From: Planctomycetota bacterium
GTDB lineage: Bacteria; Planctomycetota; B15-G4; JADJEK01
Assembly (NCBI GenBank): GCA_016709145.1
Contig: JADJEK010000010.1
Span: forward strand, 1 to 64,000
Direction: 5' to 3'
Length of the DNA stretch: 64,000 bases
Each line of letters opens with the position of its first letter. The stretch's first letter is position 1. This document shows, one piece after another, positions 44,569 to 54,206 of this stretch. The notes below the pieces were generated by a model that had not been told where the DNA came from, did not search any database, and was given only the letters and a program-made list of their open reading frames with translations. The position numbers were made by a program, and so were the translations under genes.

Positions 44569-46110
44569 ATGGTTCGTCTCGACTCGGATCTCGCCCGGCG
44601 CATGCTGCGCGCGTTGGTCCCGGCCGTTCTGGCCGGCGGCTTCATGGCGTTGTATCCGGCGATCGCCGAGCGCGTGGTCGAGCGCTACGGCCGCGGCTTC
44701 GAGCCACGTTGGGTCGCGCTCTACGTGACGGTCCTCGTGGCCTTGTTCCTCGTCGACGCCTGGGTGCGGGACCGCCGCCTGGCCCGTCTGCGCGAGGAAG
44801 CCCAGCGCGAGCGTGAACGCGCCGAGGCCGCGCACCAGCGCGCCGAGGCGTTGCGCCTGCTGCTCGACGTGGCCGCGGCGCTGGAAACCGACGACCGACT
44901 CGAGGCCGCCCTGGCCCACGCCCTCGAACGCGCATCGTCGACGCTGACGTACGGTCGCGCCACGGTGTACCTCGCCGAACAGCGCAGTGGCCGCCTCACG
45001 CGCCGCGGCGTCTGGCCCCTGACGTCGTCGTTCGACGCCGCGGCCCAGGAATACGCCGAGGCGGCGTTCCAGCGCCTGCGCGCATCCGGAGCACCCAGCG
45101 ACGCGGACGACGCCGCTCGGCGCGTGGCGGTCTTGCTGCGCGCCCGTGGCGAACCCCTCGGCGTGCTGGTGTGCGACGAGATCGCCCCGCCGGCCGAGGA
45201 CACCCCCGCCCGGCTGCATGCGATCGCGGACCGTTTGGCGATGGCCGTGCTCGGCAAGCGGCTGTTCGTCGAACTCGAAGCCAAGGAACGCGCGCTGCGC
45301 CACGCGTACCGCGAGCTGCGCGCCTCCGGCCGCAACCTGGCCCGCTCGCGCGCGGCGGAAGAAGCCGGGATCCTCGGCCACGCCGCCGCGACGGCGCTCG
45401 CCGAGCCCCTCCGTCGGGCCGTCGACGACGCCCGCGCCTTGCGCGCGGAGTTCGCCGGCTACGACGGGTTCGAATCCGGACGTCAGCGGCTCGAACACAT
45501 CGTCGCTCGGCTGAAGGAGATGCGCGCATCGCTCGCGGAGCTGCGCCGGCTCGGAGAGCGCGCCGACGCCATGCGCTCGCTCGACGTCAACGACGTCGTG
45601 GTCAGCGCGCTCGACCTGGCGCTGCCGGGGCTTCGCCGCGCTGGGATCGAGGTCCGTCTCGCGCTGTCCGATCGCATCACGCCCGTCGAGAGCGACGAGG
45701 CCATGCTCCAGCGCGTCATCGAGCACGCCTTGTCGGCCAGCCGGGCGTCGCTGCGACGGGCCCCGTCGCCGCGGCGACTGATGATCGAAACCCGTCGGTT
45801 CGGGGACGGCGTTCGCATTTCGATCACCGACAACGGGCCCGGACTGCGGCCGCAAAGCAGCGCCGCGACGTCAACGGCGCGCGACCGCAGCGCGCTGCAA
45901 GACGCCCTGGCTCAGACCGGTAAGTCCTTTCCACGCGAACGCTTGCGGTCGATCGGAATCGCCGTTCGCTTCGCCGAATCGGTCGGAGTCGGTCGCACCA
46001 CGACCATCGTGCTGCAACGCGCCTTCCCAGGTGCCGGCGCGGAGGCCGCGCGCGATCAAAAAGCAGTCGCGGCGCCGCCGACGGCGGAGTTGCGCCCCGG
46101 ACGGCTATAA
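44569..46110 (+). CDS. Histidine-kinase-like protein lacking the phosphoacceptor His
   Basis: 513 residues starting MVRLDSDLARRMLRALVPAV. Two N-terminal membrane helices (about 10-30, 45-62) precede a charged coiled-coil and a GAF-type domain (about 105-245; LRLLLDVAAALETDDRLEAA, RATVYLAEQRSGRLTRRGVW). Then a region aligns with HisKA/HATPase of PAS-type kinases, but the segment AAATALAEPLRRAV stands where AAGVAHEINNPL is expected, so the His is replaced. The N-box reads LQRVIEHALSASRA without its Asn residues. Only the G-box ITDNGPGLRP remains. Probably a pseudokinase acting by binding. The divergent region with hutI is 115 bp. Confidence 0.72.
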   Translation: MVRLDSDLARRMLRALVPAVLAGGFMALYPAIAERVVERYGRGFEPRWVALYVTVLVALFLVDAWVRDRRLARLREEAQRERERAEAAHQRAEALRLLLDVAAALETDDRLEAALAHALERASSTLTYGRATVYLAEQRSGRLTRRGVWPLTSSFDAAAQEYAEAAFQRLRASGAPSDADDAARRVAVLLRARGEPLGVLVCDEIAPPAEDTPARLHAIADRLAMAVLGKRLFVELEAKERALRHAYRELRASGRNLARSRAAEEAGILGHAAATALAEPLRRAVDDARALRAEFAGYDGFESGRQRLEHIVARLKEMRASLAELRRLGERADAMRSLDVNDVVVSALDLALPGLRRAGIEVRLALSDRITPVESDEAMLQRVIEHALSASRASLRRAPSPRRLMIETRRFGDGVRISITDNGPGLRPQSSAATSTARDRSALQDALAQTGKSFPRERLRSIGIAVRFAESVGVGRTTTIVLQRAFPGAGAEAARDQKAVAAPPTAELRPGRL

Positions 46111-46148
46111 TCCGGGCCGCGCCCGCCCCTCCTCGATGGCGGGCGCGG
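46106..46148 (+). promoter_or_regulatory. Consensus -10 box followed by a leader hairpin before the CorC-like gene
   Basis: TATAAT at 46106-46111 exactly matches the sigma-70 -10 consensus and overlaps the stop codon of the upstream gene. An 11-bp perfect stem (46117-46127 with 46138-46148, 10-nt loop) follows at the expected transcription start, 50 nt before the ATG at 46198. The hairpin could serve as a terminator of the upstream transcript or as a leader structure. Confidence 0.5.
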
Positions 46149-46197
46149 TCGTTTCGAACCCGGCTGCTCCCGGCGCCTGGTTCACCCCGCAGCCCGC

Positions 46198-47511
46198 ATG
46201 GAGTCCGTCGTCACCGTGAGTTCGAACCTCGAGCCGATGCTCGCCGCGGGCACCCTCGCGCTCGCCGCCACCTCGCTGGGAGCGGTGCGATTCGGACTGG
46301 ACACGTTCTCGCGCGGGAAACTGCTGCAGTCCGTCGAGGACGATGCCGAGCGCGACGTCATCGAGCGCCGGCTCGACCACCTCGACCGCATCAAGCTCGC
46401 CGCGTTGTTGCTGTCCGTCGGTGCCGAGACGTTGCTGGTCGCGTTGCTCGCGGTCGTCGGCGGCGACCTCGCGCTCGAGCGCGGCCATCCGCGCGCGGTC
46501 GGGATCGCCTGCGCGGCGATCGGCGCCGCGGCGTTCCTCGTTCCGCTCGCGCGACTGCTGCCGCGCATCCTCGTCATGCGCGGGTTCGAGTCCGCGCTGC
46601 GTCGACTGCTGCCGACGCTGCATTGGATCAGCGTCGTCCTGACCCCGATCACCATCCTGTTGCTCGCCTTCCGGCGCGGGCTCGCGCGCGCACTGCGGCT
46701 CGACGACAAGGCCGCGCGCAGCGACGCGTTGGCCGAAGAGATCATCGCCACGGTGGCCGAGGGCGAGCGCGACGGCGTCGTCGACACGGCGTCGGCGGAG
46801 ATCCTGCAAAACGTCGTCGACTTCCGTGAGGTCGACGTCGCCGAGGTGTTGACGCCTCGCACCGACATGAAGTGGATCGACGCCAACGCGACGGTCGCCG
46901 CTGCACTGAAGTTGGCCGGCGAAGAGGGGCATTCGCGTCTGCCGGTCGGCGACGGCGACGCCGACCACGTCGTCGGCGTGTTCTACGTGCGCGACGTCAT
47001 CGAACAACTCGCCGACATCGATGAACTGCGCCAGGAGCCCGTGCGCACCATCGCGCGCAAGCCGTACTTCGTGCCCGAGACGAAGAAGGTGACATCGCTG
47101 CTGGCGGAGTTCCGCACCAACCAACTGCAGATCGCGATCGTCCTCGACGAATACGGCGGGACCGCCGGCCTCGTCACGATCGAGGACGTGCTCGAGGAGA
47201 TCGTCGGCGACATCGTCGACGAACACGACGACGAGGCCGACGAGCCCGACGTCAAGAAGCTCGGGCAGGACCGCTTCGAAGTCCGCGGCCGCGCGCACGT
47301 CTCCGTGGTGAACGAAGAACTCGGCGTCGAACTGCCGGAGAGCGAGAACTTCGACACGATCGGCGGGTTCATGTTCTCGACGCTCGGACGCATGCCGCGG
47401 CGCGGTCAGACGCTGACCCACGGCAACGTCGAGTTGCGGGTCACCGACGCCGACGACCGCCGCATCAAGAAGGTCGAATTGCGCGTGCTGAGCCGCACTG
47501 CGGACGACTGA
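46198..47511 (+). CDS. HlyC/CorC-family membrane protein with CBS pair
   Basis: 437 residues. Three or four N-terminal helices (for example IKLAALLLSVGAETLLVALL, LHWISVVLTPITILLLAF) form a reduced CNNM/DUF21-like unit. The CBS pair (about 215-340) has VAEVLTPRTDMKWIDANATV, GHSRLPVGDGDADHVVGVFY and the family hallmark QIAIVLDEYGGTAGLVTIED. The C-terminal CorC_HlyC domain (about 355-437) has ESENFDTIGGFMFSTLGRMP. The family is linked to magnesium or divalent-ion efflux and resistance. The old hemolysin name is not supported by function. Followed at once by triple hairpin repeats. Confidence 0.93.
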   Translation: MESVVTVSSNLEPMLAAGTLALAATSLGAVRFGLDTFSRGKLLQSVEDDAERDVIERRLDHLDRIKLAALLLSVGAETLLVALLAVVGGDLALERGHPRAVGIACAAIGAAAFLVPLARLLPRILVMRGFESALRRLLPTLHWISVVLTPITILLLAFRRGLARALRLDDKAARSDALAEEIIATVAEGERDGVVDTASAEILQNVVDFREVDVAEVLTPRTDMKWIDANATVAAALKLAGEEGHSRLPVGDGDADHVVGVFYVRDVIEQLADIDELRQEPVRTIARKPYFVPETKKVTSLLAEFRTNQLQIAIVLDEYGGTAGLVTIEDVLEEIVGDIVDEHDDEADEPDVKKLGQDRFEVRGRAHVSVVNEELGVELPESENFDTIGGFMFSTLGRMPRRGQTLTHGNVELRVTDADDRRIKKVELRVLSRTADD

Positions 47512-47623
47512 GGCGGCGCAGCCGCCGGACGCACCAGGTGTCCGAGGCGGCGGCAGCCGCCGGACGCACCAGCTGTCCGAGGCGGCGGCAGCCGCCGGAC
47601 GCACCAGGTGTCCGAGGCGGCGG
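47510..47623. repeat. Three tandem 34-35-bp hairpin units plus a partial fourth
   Basis: Units at 47510-47543, 47544-47578 and 47579-47613 are nearly identical (one base length change, one substitution), and a 10-nt partial unit follows at 47614-47623. Each contains the dyad GGCGGC..GCCGCC. The first unit overlaps the CorC-like stop codon and the array ends 2 bp before the manC stop. It fills the whole space between two converging genes and probably works as a bidirectional terminator array. Confidence 0.88.
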
Positions 47624-47625
47624 GA

Positions 47626-48699
47626 TCAGAGCAGTTCGCGATGTCCGCCGCGCTCGAGCTGCGCGACGATCTCTTTCACGCGTTCGGCGTCGTCCCTGCG
47701 GCAGACCAGCGTCGCATCGTCGGTGTGGACCACGACCAGACCCTCGACGCCGAGCAAGGCGACGTGGTGCCCGGGCTCGCTCAGGACCACGTTGTCCTTC
47801 GCGTCGAGCACGGTCGCCGAGCCCACCACGGCGTTGCCGCGCGAGTCGTGCGGCAACACGCGCGAAAGTGCCGCGAACGAACCGACGTCGTCCCAACCGA
47901 ACGTCGCTTCCATGACGACGACGTCGCGTTCCTTCTCGAAGACCCCGTAGTCGATCGAGATCTTCCGCAGTTCGGCGTAGCGCGCTTGCGTGATGGAGCC
48001 CGTGCTCGCCCACTCGTCGGCGATCGCTGGAACGGCCGCGGCGAGGTCCGGCAGATGGCGTTCGATCGCGTGCATCATCGTGCGGGCGCGGAACACGAAG
48101 ACTCCGGCGTTCCAGGAGAACTGGCCGCTGTCGACGAAGCGCTGCGCGGTCGCCGCGTCGGGCTTCTCGCGGAACGACGCGACGCGGAAGAACGGGACCC
48201 CGCGCGACGAGCCGAGAGTGTCGCCGCGTTCGATGTAGCCGTAGCCCGTCGCCGCGCGCGTGGGCTTGACCCCGAACGTCAGCAAGGCGTCGGGCCGCGT
48301 GCGCACGACGTCGATCGCACGAGCGATCGCCGCGCGGAAGTCGGCCGCGGGCGAGACCACGTGATCGGCCGGCAGCACGCACACGACCGCGTCCGGATCG
48401 TCGCGATCGATCAGCGTCGCGGCGAGCGCGATGCAGGCCGCCGTATCGCGCCCACACGGTTCGGCGACCACGTTGCGCGCCGGCACACCGTCGAGCAGCG
48501 CGCGGCTGGCGTCGGCGTACGCGGAATTCGTGATGACGCGCACGCGCTCTCGCGCGAACAACCCGTCGAGGCGCACGACGGTGTCGACGAGCAACGGCTG
48601 GCCCGTGACGAGCGACAGCAATTGCTTCGGCAAGCGGGCGCGGCTCTTCGGCCAGAAACGCGTGCCGGAACCTCCGGCCATGATGACGGCGTGATCCAT
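47626..48699 (-). CDS. manC: Mannose-1-phosphate guanylyltransferase
   Basis: 357 residues, the length of single-domain GDP-mannose pyrophosphorylases (no isomerase half). It makes GDP-mannose from mannose 1-phosphate and GTP for glycans. The nucleotidyltransferase start VIMAGGSGTRFWPKSRARLP followed by KQ is complete; VVAEPCGRDTAACIAL, VLPADHVV, GYGYIERG, FREKPDAATAQRFVDSGQFS, WNAGVFVFRA and FGWDDVGSFAAL are family signatures. Last gene of the eight-gene envelope operon, 4 bp after the AsmA-like gene. Confidence 0.95.
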   Translation of the reverse strand: MDHAVIMAGGSGTRFWPKSRARLPKQLLSLVTGQPLLVDTVVRLDGLFARERVRVITNSAYADASRALLDGVPARNVVAEPCGRDTAACIALAATLIDRDDPDAVVCVLPADHVVSPAADFRAAIARAIDVVRTRPDALLTFGVKPTRAATGYGYIERGDTLGSSRGVPFFRVASFREKPDAATAQRFVDSGQFSWNAGVFVFRARTMMHAIERHLPDLAAAVPAIADEWASTGSITQARYAELRKISIDYGVFEKERDVVVMEATFGWDDVGSFAALSRVLPHDSRGNAVVGSATVLDAKDNVVLSEPGHHVALLGVEGLVVVHTDDATLVCRRDDAERVKEIVAQLERGGHRELL

Positions 48700-48703
48700 G
48701 CGC

Positions 48704-51700
48704 TCAGAATCTCTCGTTCCAGTCGCGCAGCCGCCGCGGCGGCAATCGCGCCATCTGCGTCACGTCTTCATCGGTCGAGAAGATGTCGACGGCGTCGTTC
48801 CAATACGCGACGCGCGGCCGGGCCCACGGCCCGAAGATGCGGTAGCTGATCACACGGCGCTTCAAGAAGTCGAGCACCGGACTCACGATCGGTAGGTCGG
48901 CCTCGACGACCTTCGGCGCCACCAGGACGTCGATGCCCGTGGGCCCGGCCACGCCGCGACCTTCGACGGCCAACAGCGGTCCGGAGAACTTCACTTCGTT
49001 CAGGATGACGTCGCCGCGGCGCAGCTCGAACTCGACGAACCCCGATTCGAACACGGGCTTGCCGGTGTCGCCGAACACGCGCCCAAGACTGACGCGATAG
49101 AGCGTCGCGAAGATCGGCAGGTCCCACAGGCGACCCGACTTCACGTCGATGCGGCCGCCGCCGCGGATCCCCGAGCGCGACGCGGTGTCGCCGCTGAACT
49201 CGACGTGCATCGAGACGCGGCCTTCGATGCCTTCCGCGGTCCCGCCGCGCAACAGCAGCAGCTCGCGCAGATCGGCGTCGTCCAACTCGATGCGGCCGTC
49301 GAACGACGACGCCGCGTCGCCGCCGATGCGCAGCCAATTGCCCGCCGCGGGGAACGACCCGCTCGCGAGATCGCCGGCGAGTCCGCGCACCTCGAACCCG
49401 CCACCGTGCGCGACGACCTCCGCCGCGAGGTGCTCGAGCCGGAAGCCGGCCAGTTCGAAGCCGAGGTCTTGGATCGATCCGGTCAGTTGCTCGTTGCCGT
49501 CGACGACGCGCTGCCGCAGCGACAGCCGGCCCGAGACGTCGTCGACGCGGAGAGCGCCGGTCAACGCACAGTTGGCGAACGCGATCTCACCGTCGAATTG
49601 CACCGAGGGCGAGGCCGCGCCGGCTTCGAGCGGCGCCTCGTAGCGCATGGAGTTCAGCGCCACGTCGACGCTGCCGCGCGGCTTCGCCACCGCGGCGAAC
49701 TTCGAGAACGTGCCGCCGAGCACGGGCGTCAGGCGCTCGTCGAGCTCGACTCCCTGGACACGCACGTCGTCGGCGATGACGACGACCGTCGAGCCGGTGA
49801 CGTCGAAGCGCGCCGCGCGGATCGAGAACGGCGCGTTGCTGTGACCCACCATTCCTTCGACGTCGGTCAGGACGACGCTGCGAGCGCGCAGGTCGGCGAC
49901 CGCCGTGCCGTGTAGATCGTGAAGTTCGCTCCCGGGCGCGACCGCGAGGCGGCCGTCGACGCCGTTCAAGCGCACCGACAGTCGCTCGCGCACTTCCCCG
50001 TCGCGGCTGTAGCGGAACGAGATGCGACCATCCGGAGCGAGATGATCGAGCATCTGCGCCACGCGGGCGCGCTCGCCCTCCGCCGACGTCGCCGCTTCGC
50101 GGATGCGCTCACGGAACTCGGCGTCGACCAAGACGTCCTCGCCGGTGAGCTCGATCCACGGCGCCTTGCCATCCTCGAAGCGAGCGCGGCAGACGAGCGT
50201 GGCATCGCCCTTGTTCGCGCGCAGCGAGTCCAATTCGAGCCAGAACCGATGGTCGCTCGGATCGTCGTGCAGCGTGCCGAACTCGGCCTTGCCGACCACT
50301 CCCTCGAGCGGCACGGGCAGCCAGGTCGGGATGATGCGTGCGCCCTTCGGCGTCAGCAGCGCCTTGAAGCGCCCCTTCTCGCCCGCGGCCTTCTTCAAGT
50401 CCAGGTCGAGATCGAACGGTCCTGCCGGTTGCAGCCATTGGAAGGCGTCGGCGGCTTCCGGCGCGATCGCCGCGACGGCCGCACGCAGGTCGTCGTCGAC
50501 CTCGATCGAGCGCGCTTCGATGCGCAGGTCGAGCGCGACGTCGTCGGCTCCGACCTGCGTGATCGTGCCGAGCACGCGGATCGTGCCGGCCCCGTGCCGT
50601 CCTTGGAGTCCGTGGATCGTGTAGAGGTCGTCGGAGAACTCGACGTGTCCGGTGACGTCGTCGAGCGGGTACGGGAACACGTCGTAGCGCATCTTCGAGC
50701 CGCGTGTACGGACGTCGCCGCGCACGTTCGCGCCCTGCTGCGTGTGCGAGGCCGTGACCGACACGAACAAGTCGACGTTGCCTTCGGGGTGGAACGAGTC
50801 GACCAGCGAACCGACGCCGGGCTTCACCACGTCGAGTGCGTCGCGCAACGCGCGGTCGAACGGCGCTTGCGACGCACGCACGTTGATCTCGAACGCCGTG
50901 CCTTCGGGCCGCGTGTCGACGAATCCCTCGACCACGGCGAAGTCGCCGCCGTTGTGGCGACCCGTGATGCGCTGGATGTCGACGTGGCCCCCGTTGCCCG
51001 AGATCTCGCCGGTCAGGCCATGCAGCCGGTACGGGAAGCCGACGAAGCGGCCGTTCTTGCGCAGATGGCCGATGAACGAAGCACTCGCGTCCGCGCGCGG
51101 CACTGCGCGCCACGCGGTGCGGATCTCCTCGCCGCCCTTGCGCGTCAGATCGGCGAACAGGTCGAAGGAACCCTGCGGCCCGTAGTCCGCGATGATCCGT
51201 CGCACGTCCGGATCGGTCAGTGACGCGATCAACCCGCTCTCGAACGCGAGTCCGTCTCCGCGGACGGTGGCGCGCATCGCGCCGGTGGCGACGTCGTCGA
51301 TGATGAGGTCAGCGGTCAATACGGCATCGCCGTCGCGCGCACGAACGTTCAACACGCGCAGTTGCGTGCCGTCGAACTCCGCCTCGCCGGACACGCCGAC
51401 CAGCGGAATCGACACGGCCGGATGCTCGATCCGCACGTCCTTCGCGCGCGCGCGGGCGTGGAGTCCACCCGAGCCGACCCCCGCGCCCAACTCGAGGTCG
51501 AAGCCGAAATGTCCTTCGCGGACGTGTCGATCCAACCACTCGCGCCACTCCGGTCGCAGTGCTCGTCGAACGTCGGCGCGACCGAGGTCGACGTCGGCGA
51601 TGGACGCCTTCACACGCACGAGGCTCGCACGGTCCATGGCGCCGGACACGCGGATCGGCAAGCCGATCGGCACGTCCAACTGACCCGAGAACGCGAGCAA

Positions 51701-52264
51701 GTCCGCGGCGGGTGGCGGGACCGGGTACGTCGCGAGATCGACGTCCGAGAGTTGTCGCACCAGGTCGTCACGCAGCAGCCGCCCCAGCATGGACTGCAGC
51801 GGTCCGTCGCCTTGCAGCGTGAGCGTGCCGTCGACGATGCTGACCGCTGGCGCGAACTCGAACTTGCCGACGGAGCGCACCAGATGAAGCGGCGAGATCG
51901 TGCCGTCCGCCCGTTCGATCAACGTCAGCGCGGGCCGCGTGACCGTGAGCGACTCGGGAATGGCCTTGCCGTCGGACGTGAAGTGGAAGGGTGCGTGGAC
52001 GTCGAAACGCGGGATCGACAGCAACGCGGGCTGCGACGCGGATTCGCGCAACGTGACGTCGTTCACCGACAGCGTGAGTCTCGACCACTCCAGATCGACG
52101 TCACCGACGTCGATCTCGCCACCGACGAACTCCTGGATCGCGGCGCGGACGCGCCGCTCGAGGAAACCGCTGCGTTCGAGCAACACGAGGCCGGCCCAGC
52201 ACAAGCCGAGCACGAGCAGCAGCGCGAGAAGGACGTTCCGCAGCCGGCGCATTCCGTCGATCAC
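48704..52264 (-). CDS. Very large AsmA/TamB-like envelope protein
   Basis: 1186 residues. One N-terminal membrane helix (NVLLALLLVLGLCWAGLVLL) is followed by FLERRVRAAIQEFVGGEIDV, the usual start of AsmA-type proteins, then about 1100 residues of beta-rich repeats. The final domain (about 1060-1165; IEGRVSMHVEFSGDTASRSG, GGRIDVKSGRLWDLPIFATL, DVILNEVKFSGPLLAVEGRG) resembles the AsmA C-terminal domain found in YhdP and TamB relatives. Proposed role: a bridge for lipid movement across the envelope. The start overlaps the alr stop by 4 bp (an ATG 12 bases later is possible), so it is cotranslated with cell-wall genes, supporting an envelope role. Confidence 0.8.
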   Translation of the reverse strand: MIDGMRRLRNVLLALLLVLGLCWAGLVLLERSGFLERRVRAAIQEFVGGEIDVGDVDLEWSRLTLSVNDVTLRESASQPALLSIPRFDVHAPFHFTSDGKAIPESLTVTRPALTLIERADGTISPLHLVRSVGKFEFAPAVSIVDGTLTLQGDGPLQSMLGRLLRDDLVRQLSDVDLATYPVPPPAADLLAFSGQLDVPIGLPIRVSGAMDRASLVRVKASIADVDLGRADVRRALRPEWREWLDRHVREGHFGFDLELGAGVGSGGLHARARAKDVRIEHPAVSIPLVGVSGEAEFDGTQLRVLNVRARDGDAVLTADLIIDDVATGAMRATVRGDGLAFESGLIASLTDPDVRRIIADYGPQGSFDLFADLTRKGGEEIRTAWRAVPRADASASFIGHLRKNGRFVGFPYRLHGLTGEISGNGGHVDIQRITGRHNGGDFAVVEGFVDTRPEGTAFEINVRASQAPFDRALRDALDVVKPGVGSLVDSFHPEGNVDLFVSVTASHTQQGANVRGDVRTRGSKMRYDVFPYPLDDVTGHVEFSDDLYTIHGLQGRHGAGTIRVLGTITQVGADDVALDLRIEARSIEVDDDLRAAVAAIAPEAADAFQWLQPAGPFDLDLDLKKAAGEKGRFKALLTPKGARIIPTWLPVPLEGVVGKAEFGTLHDDPSDHRFWLELDSLRANKGDATLVCRARFEDGKAPWIELTGEDVLVDAEFRERIREAATSAEGERARVAQMLDHLAPDGRISFRYSRDGEVRERLSVRLNGVDGRLAVAPGSELHDLHGTAVADLRARSVVLTDVEGMVGHSNAPFSIRAARFDVTGSTVVVIADDVRVQGVELDERLTPVLGGTFSKFAAVAKPRGSVDVALNSMRYEAPLEAGAASPSVQFDGEIAFANCALTGALRVDDVSGRLSLRQRVVDGNEQLTGSIQDLGFELAGFRLEHLAAEVVAHGGGFEVRGLAGDLASGSFPAAGNWLRIGGDAASSFDGRIELDDADLRELLLLRGGTAEGIEGRVSMHVEFSGDTASRSGIRGGGRIDVKSGRLWDLPIFATLYRVSLGRVFGDTGKPVFESGFVEFELRRGDVILNEVKFSGPLLAVEGRGVAGPTGIDVLVAPKVVEADLPIVSPVLDFLKRRVISYRIFGPWARPRVAYWNDAVDIFSTDEDVTQMARLPPRRLRDWNERF

Positions 52265-53472
52265 TGCACCTCGGCCGCACGCTCGTGATCCGTGCGTGGC
52301 GGCGTCGTCGACGTCCGCGTGCTACGCACGGCCAGCGACGGCCGACAGCGCTCGGGCCGGTGAATGCGCTTCACGCGGCGGCCGAGTCCGGTGGTGACTT
52401 CGTACGGAACGGTCTTCAGCGCTTCGGCCCAGTCGGTGACGGTCAACTCTTGATCGCCGTCCCGGCCGATCAACGTGACCACGTCGCCGGCGCGCACGTT
52501 CGGCAAGTGGCCGACGTCGACCATGCAGTAGTCCATCGAGATCGCACCGACGATGGGCGCCTTCTCGCCGTTCACGAGCACGGACCAACGGTTCGACAGC
52601 GCGTAGCGCAGGCCGTCGTTGTAGCCGATCGGAAGCGTCGCGATCCGCGTCTTCTTCGGCGTCGTGTACATGCGGTTGTAGGAGATGGGCGTTCCCGGCG
52701 GGACGTCCTTCAAATAGATGATCTGTGTGCGCAGCGCGAGCGCGGGCTGCAGCGTCTCGGCGCCGGGCTTCTTGCGGTCGATCATGCCGTACGCGGCGGC
52801 GCCGACGCGCACGAGGTCGTGCGTCGAACCGTCCTCGAACAGCACCGCTCCGGAGTTGGCCGCGTGGAACACGGGCACCGGAACTCCGGATGCGATCAAG
52901 CGGTTCCGGAAGTCGTCGAATCGCTTGGCCTGGAGCTGCGTGAACGGGTCGTCGACGATCTGACTACTCGAGAAGTGCGTGGCCACACCTTCGAGCGTCA
53001 GCCACTCGGAGTCGACGACGATCTGCGCCAGTTCGATGGCCTTGTCGGCGAACGGACCGAGCCGACCCATGCCCGTGTCCACCATGATGTGGATGCGGCA
53101 CTTGCGGCCTTGGCGGCGTGCTTCGCGCTCGAGCTGGCGGATGCGCGACATCGAGTGCGCGCAGACCGCGATGTCGTTGGCGACGACGAGTTCGTCCTCG
53201 TCCTCGACGATCGCGCCGAGGATCAGGATCGGCGCATCGATGCCGGCTTGCCGCAACTCGAGCGCTTCCTCGGAGTCGCCGACGCCGAACGCGGCGACCT
53301 CGTCGCGAGCGAGCACGTGGCGCGCGATCGGGATCACGCCGTGACCGTAGGCGTCGGCCTTGCTCACGAGCATGATCTTGCCGCCCTCGCGGATCCGGGA
53401 CCGGATCACGCCGAGGTTGTTCGAAATGGCGTCGAGGTCGATGTCCGCCCACACGCGCTTGCGACCGTTCAT
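52261..53472 (-). CDS. alr: Alanine racemase
   Basis: 403 residues. It is the PLP enzyme that makes D-alanine for peptidoglycan. The PLP Lys is K38 in IMLVSKADAYGHG. Other signatures are HIMVDTGMGRLG, HAANSGAVLF, DLVRVGAAAYGMI, PISYNRMYTTPKKTRIATLP and GAISMDYCMVDVG with the second catalytic Tyr region. The last 30 residues, Arg/Thr rich after VTTGLGRRVKRIH, extend beyond the usual end. Overlaps tsaB upstream and the AsmA-like gene downstream by 4 bp each. It supports a peptidoglycan wall in this organism. Confidence 0.96.
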   Translation of the reverse strand: MNGRKRVWADIDLDAISNNLGVIRSRIREGGKIMLVSKADAYGHGVIPIARHVLARDEVAAFGVGDSEEALELRQAGIDAPILILGAIVEDEDELVVANDIAVCAHSMSRIRQLEREARRQGRKCRIHIMVDTGMGRLGPFADKAIELAQIVVDSEWLTLEGVATHFSSSQIVDDPFTQLQAKRFDDFRNRLIASGVPVPVFHAANSGAVLFEDGSTHDLVRVGAAAYGMIDRKKPGAETLQPALALRTQIIYLKDVPPGTPISYNRMYTTPKKTRIATLPIGYNDGLRYALSNRWSVLVNGEKAPIVGAISMDYCMVDVGHLPNVRAGDVVTLIGRDGDQELTVTDWAEALKTVPYEVTTGLGRRVKRIHRPERCRPSLAVRSTRTSTTPPRTDHERAAEVQ

Positions 53473-54206
53473 GCGCTACCAGCCCTCCCGATGTCGTTCG
53501 GCATCGCGGCAGCCTGCCGGCGTTCCCAGAGGCGTTCGGCCTCCGAGGGGCGCAGATACAGCGGCAGCAGCGCGCGTTCGTCGTCCGCCTCGCCGCGGGC
53601 ATGCCGCGACAGGCCCAGGTTAAGAAGGTCCTCGGCTCGTGGCATCAAGTCTTCGAGACCGGCGTGGGCGGGACGGTTCCGCGCGCCGTCCGCCGCGCAC
53701 GACGCGATGCGCCGTGCGCCGGAGCCCACCACCGCCGTATTCGGGCGGAGCATCGCCGCAGCGACCGTGGCCGGCTCGATGAAGGGTTCGCAGAGCGTCG
53801 TCAGCGAGCCGTCGGCGCGCTTGTCGAACGCCTGGCCGTAGACGAACTCCTGCGTGGCCTCGACGCACGCCAGCACCGGACCCGCCGGAACTTCGCGCGC
53901 GGTCGCGAGCACGGACGTCGACGTCACACCGAGGATCGGGATGCGCAGCACGACCGCGAGCGTCTTCGCCGTCGCCAGTCCGAGGCGCAGCCCCGTGTAT
54001 CCGCCGGGCCCGAGCCCGACCACGACGAGCCCGAGGTCGCGCGGCGTCAGCGCCGCCTGCCGCAGCAGATCGCGGATCGCCGGCGCCAGCGCGCGCGCCT
54101 GCCCGCCGCGTTCGGTCAGCTCGGCGCGCACGATCAGCCCGTCGCCGCGCCGCAGCACGACCGAGCCGATCGGATGGGAGGTCTCGAGCGCGAGGGCATG
54201 GATCAC
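53469..54206 (-). CDS. tsaB: tRNA threonylcarbamoyladenosine biosynthesis protein TsaB
   Basis: 245 residues, usual for TsaB. It partners TsaD and TsaE to add threonylcarbamoyl to A37 of ANN-decoding tRNAs. It has the ASKHA-fold start ALETSHPIGSVVLRRGDGLI, the dimer motif VVVGLGPGGYTGLRLGLATA and the AKTLAVVLRIPILGVTSTSV segment. The C-terminal part after residue 170 is less conserved, as usual. Overlaps glmM and alr by 4 bp each, an all-coupled cluster. Confidence 0.92.
   Translation of the reverse strand: MIHALALETSHPIGSVVLRRGDGLIVRAELTERGGQARALAPAIRDLLRQAALTPRDLGLVVVGLGPGGYTGLRLGLATAKTLAVVLRIPILGVTSTSVLATAREVPAGPVLACVEATQEFVYGQAFDKRADGSLTTLCEPFIEPATVAAAMLRPNTAVVGSGARRIASCAADGARNRPAHAGLEDLMPRAEDLLNLGLSRHARGEADDERALLPLYLRPSEAERLWERRQAAAMPNDIGRAGSA

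Noticed and set aside
47510..47623. CRISPR array
   Set aside because: Units are contiguous with no unique spacers and there are no cas genes.
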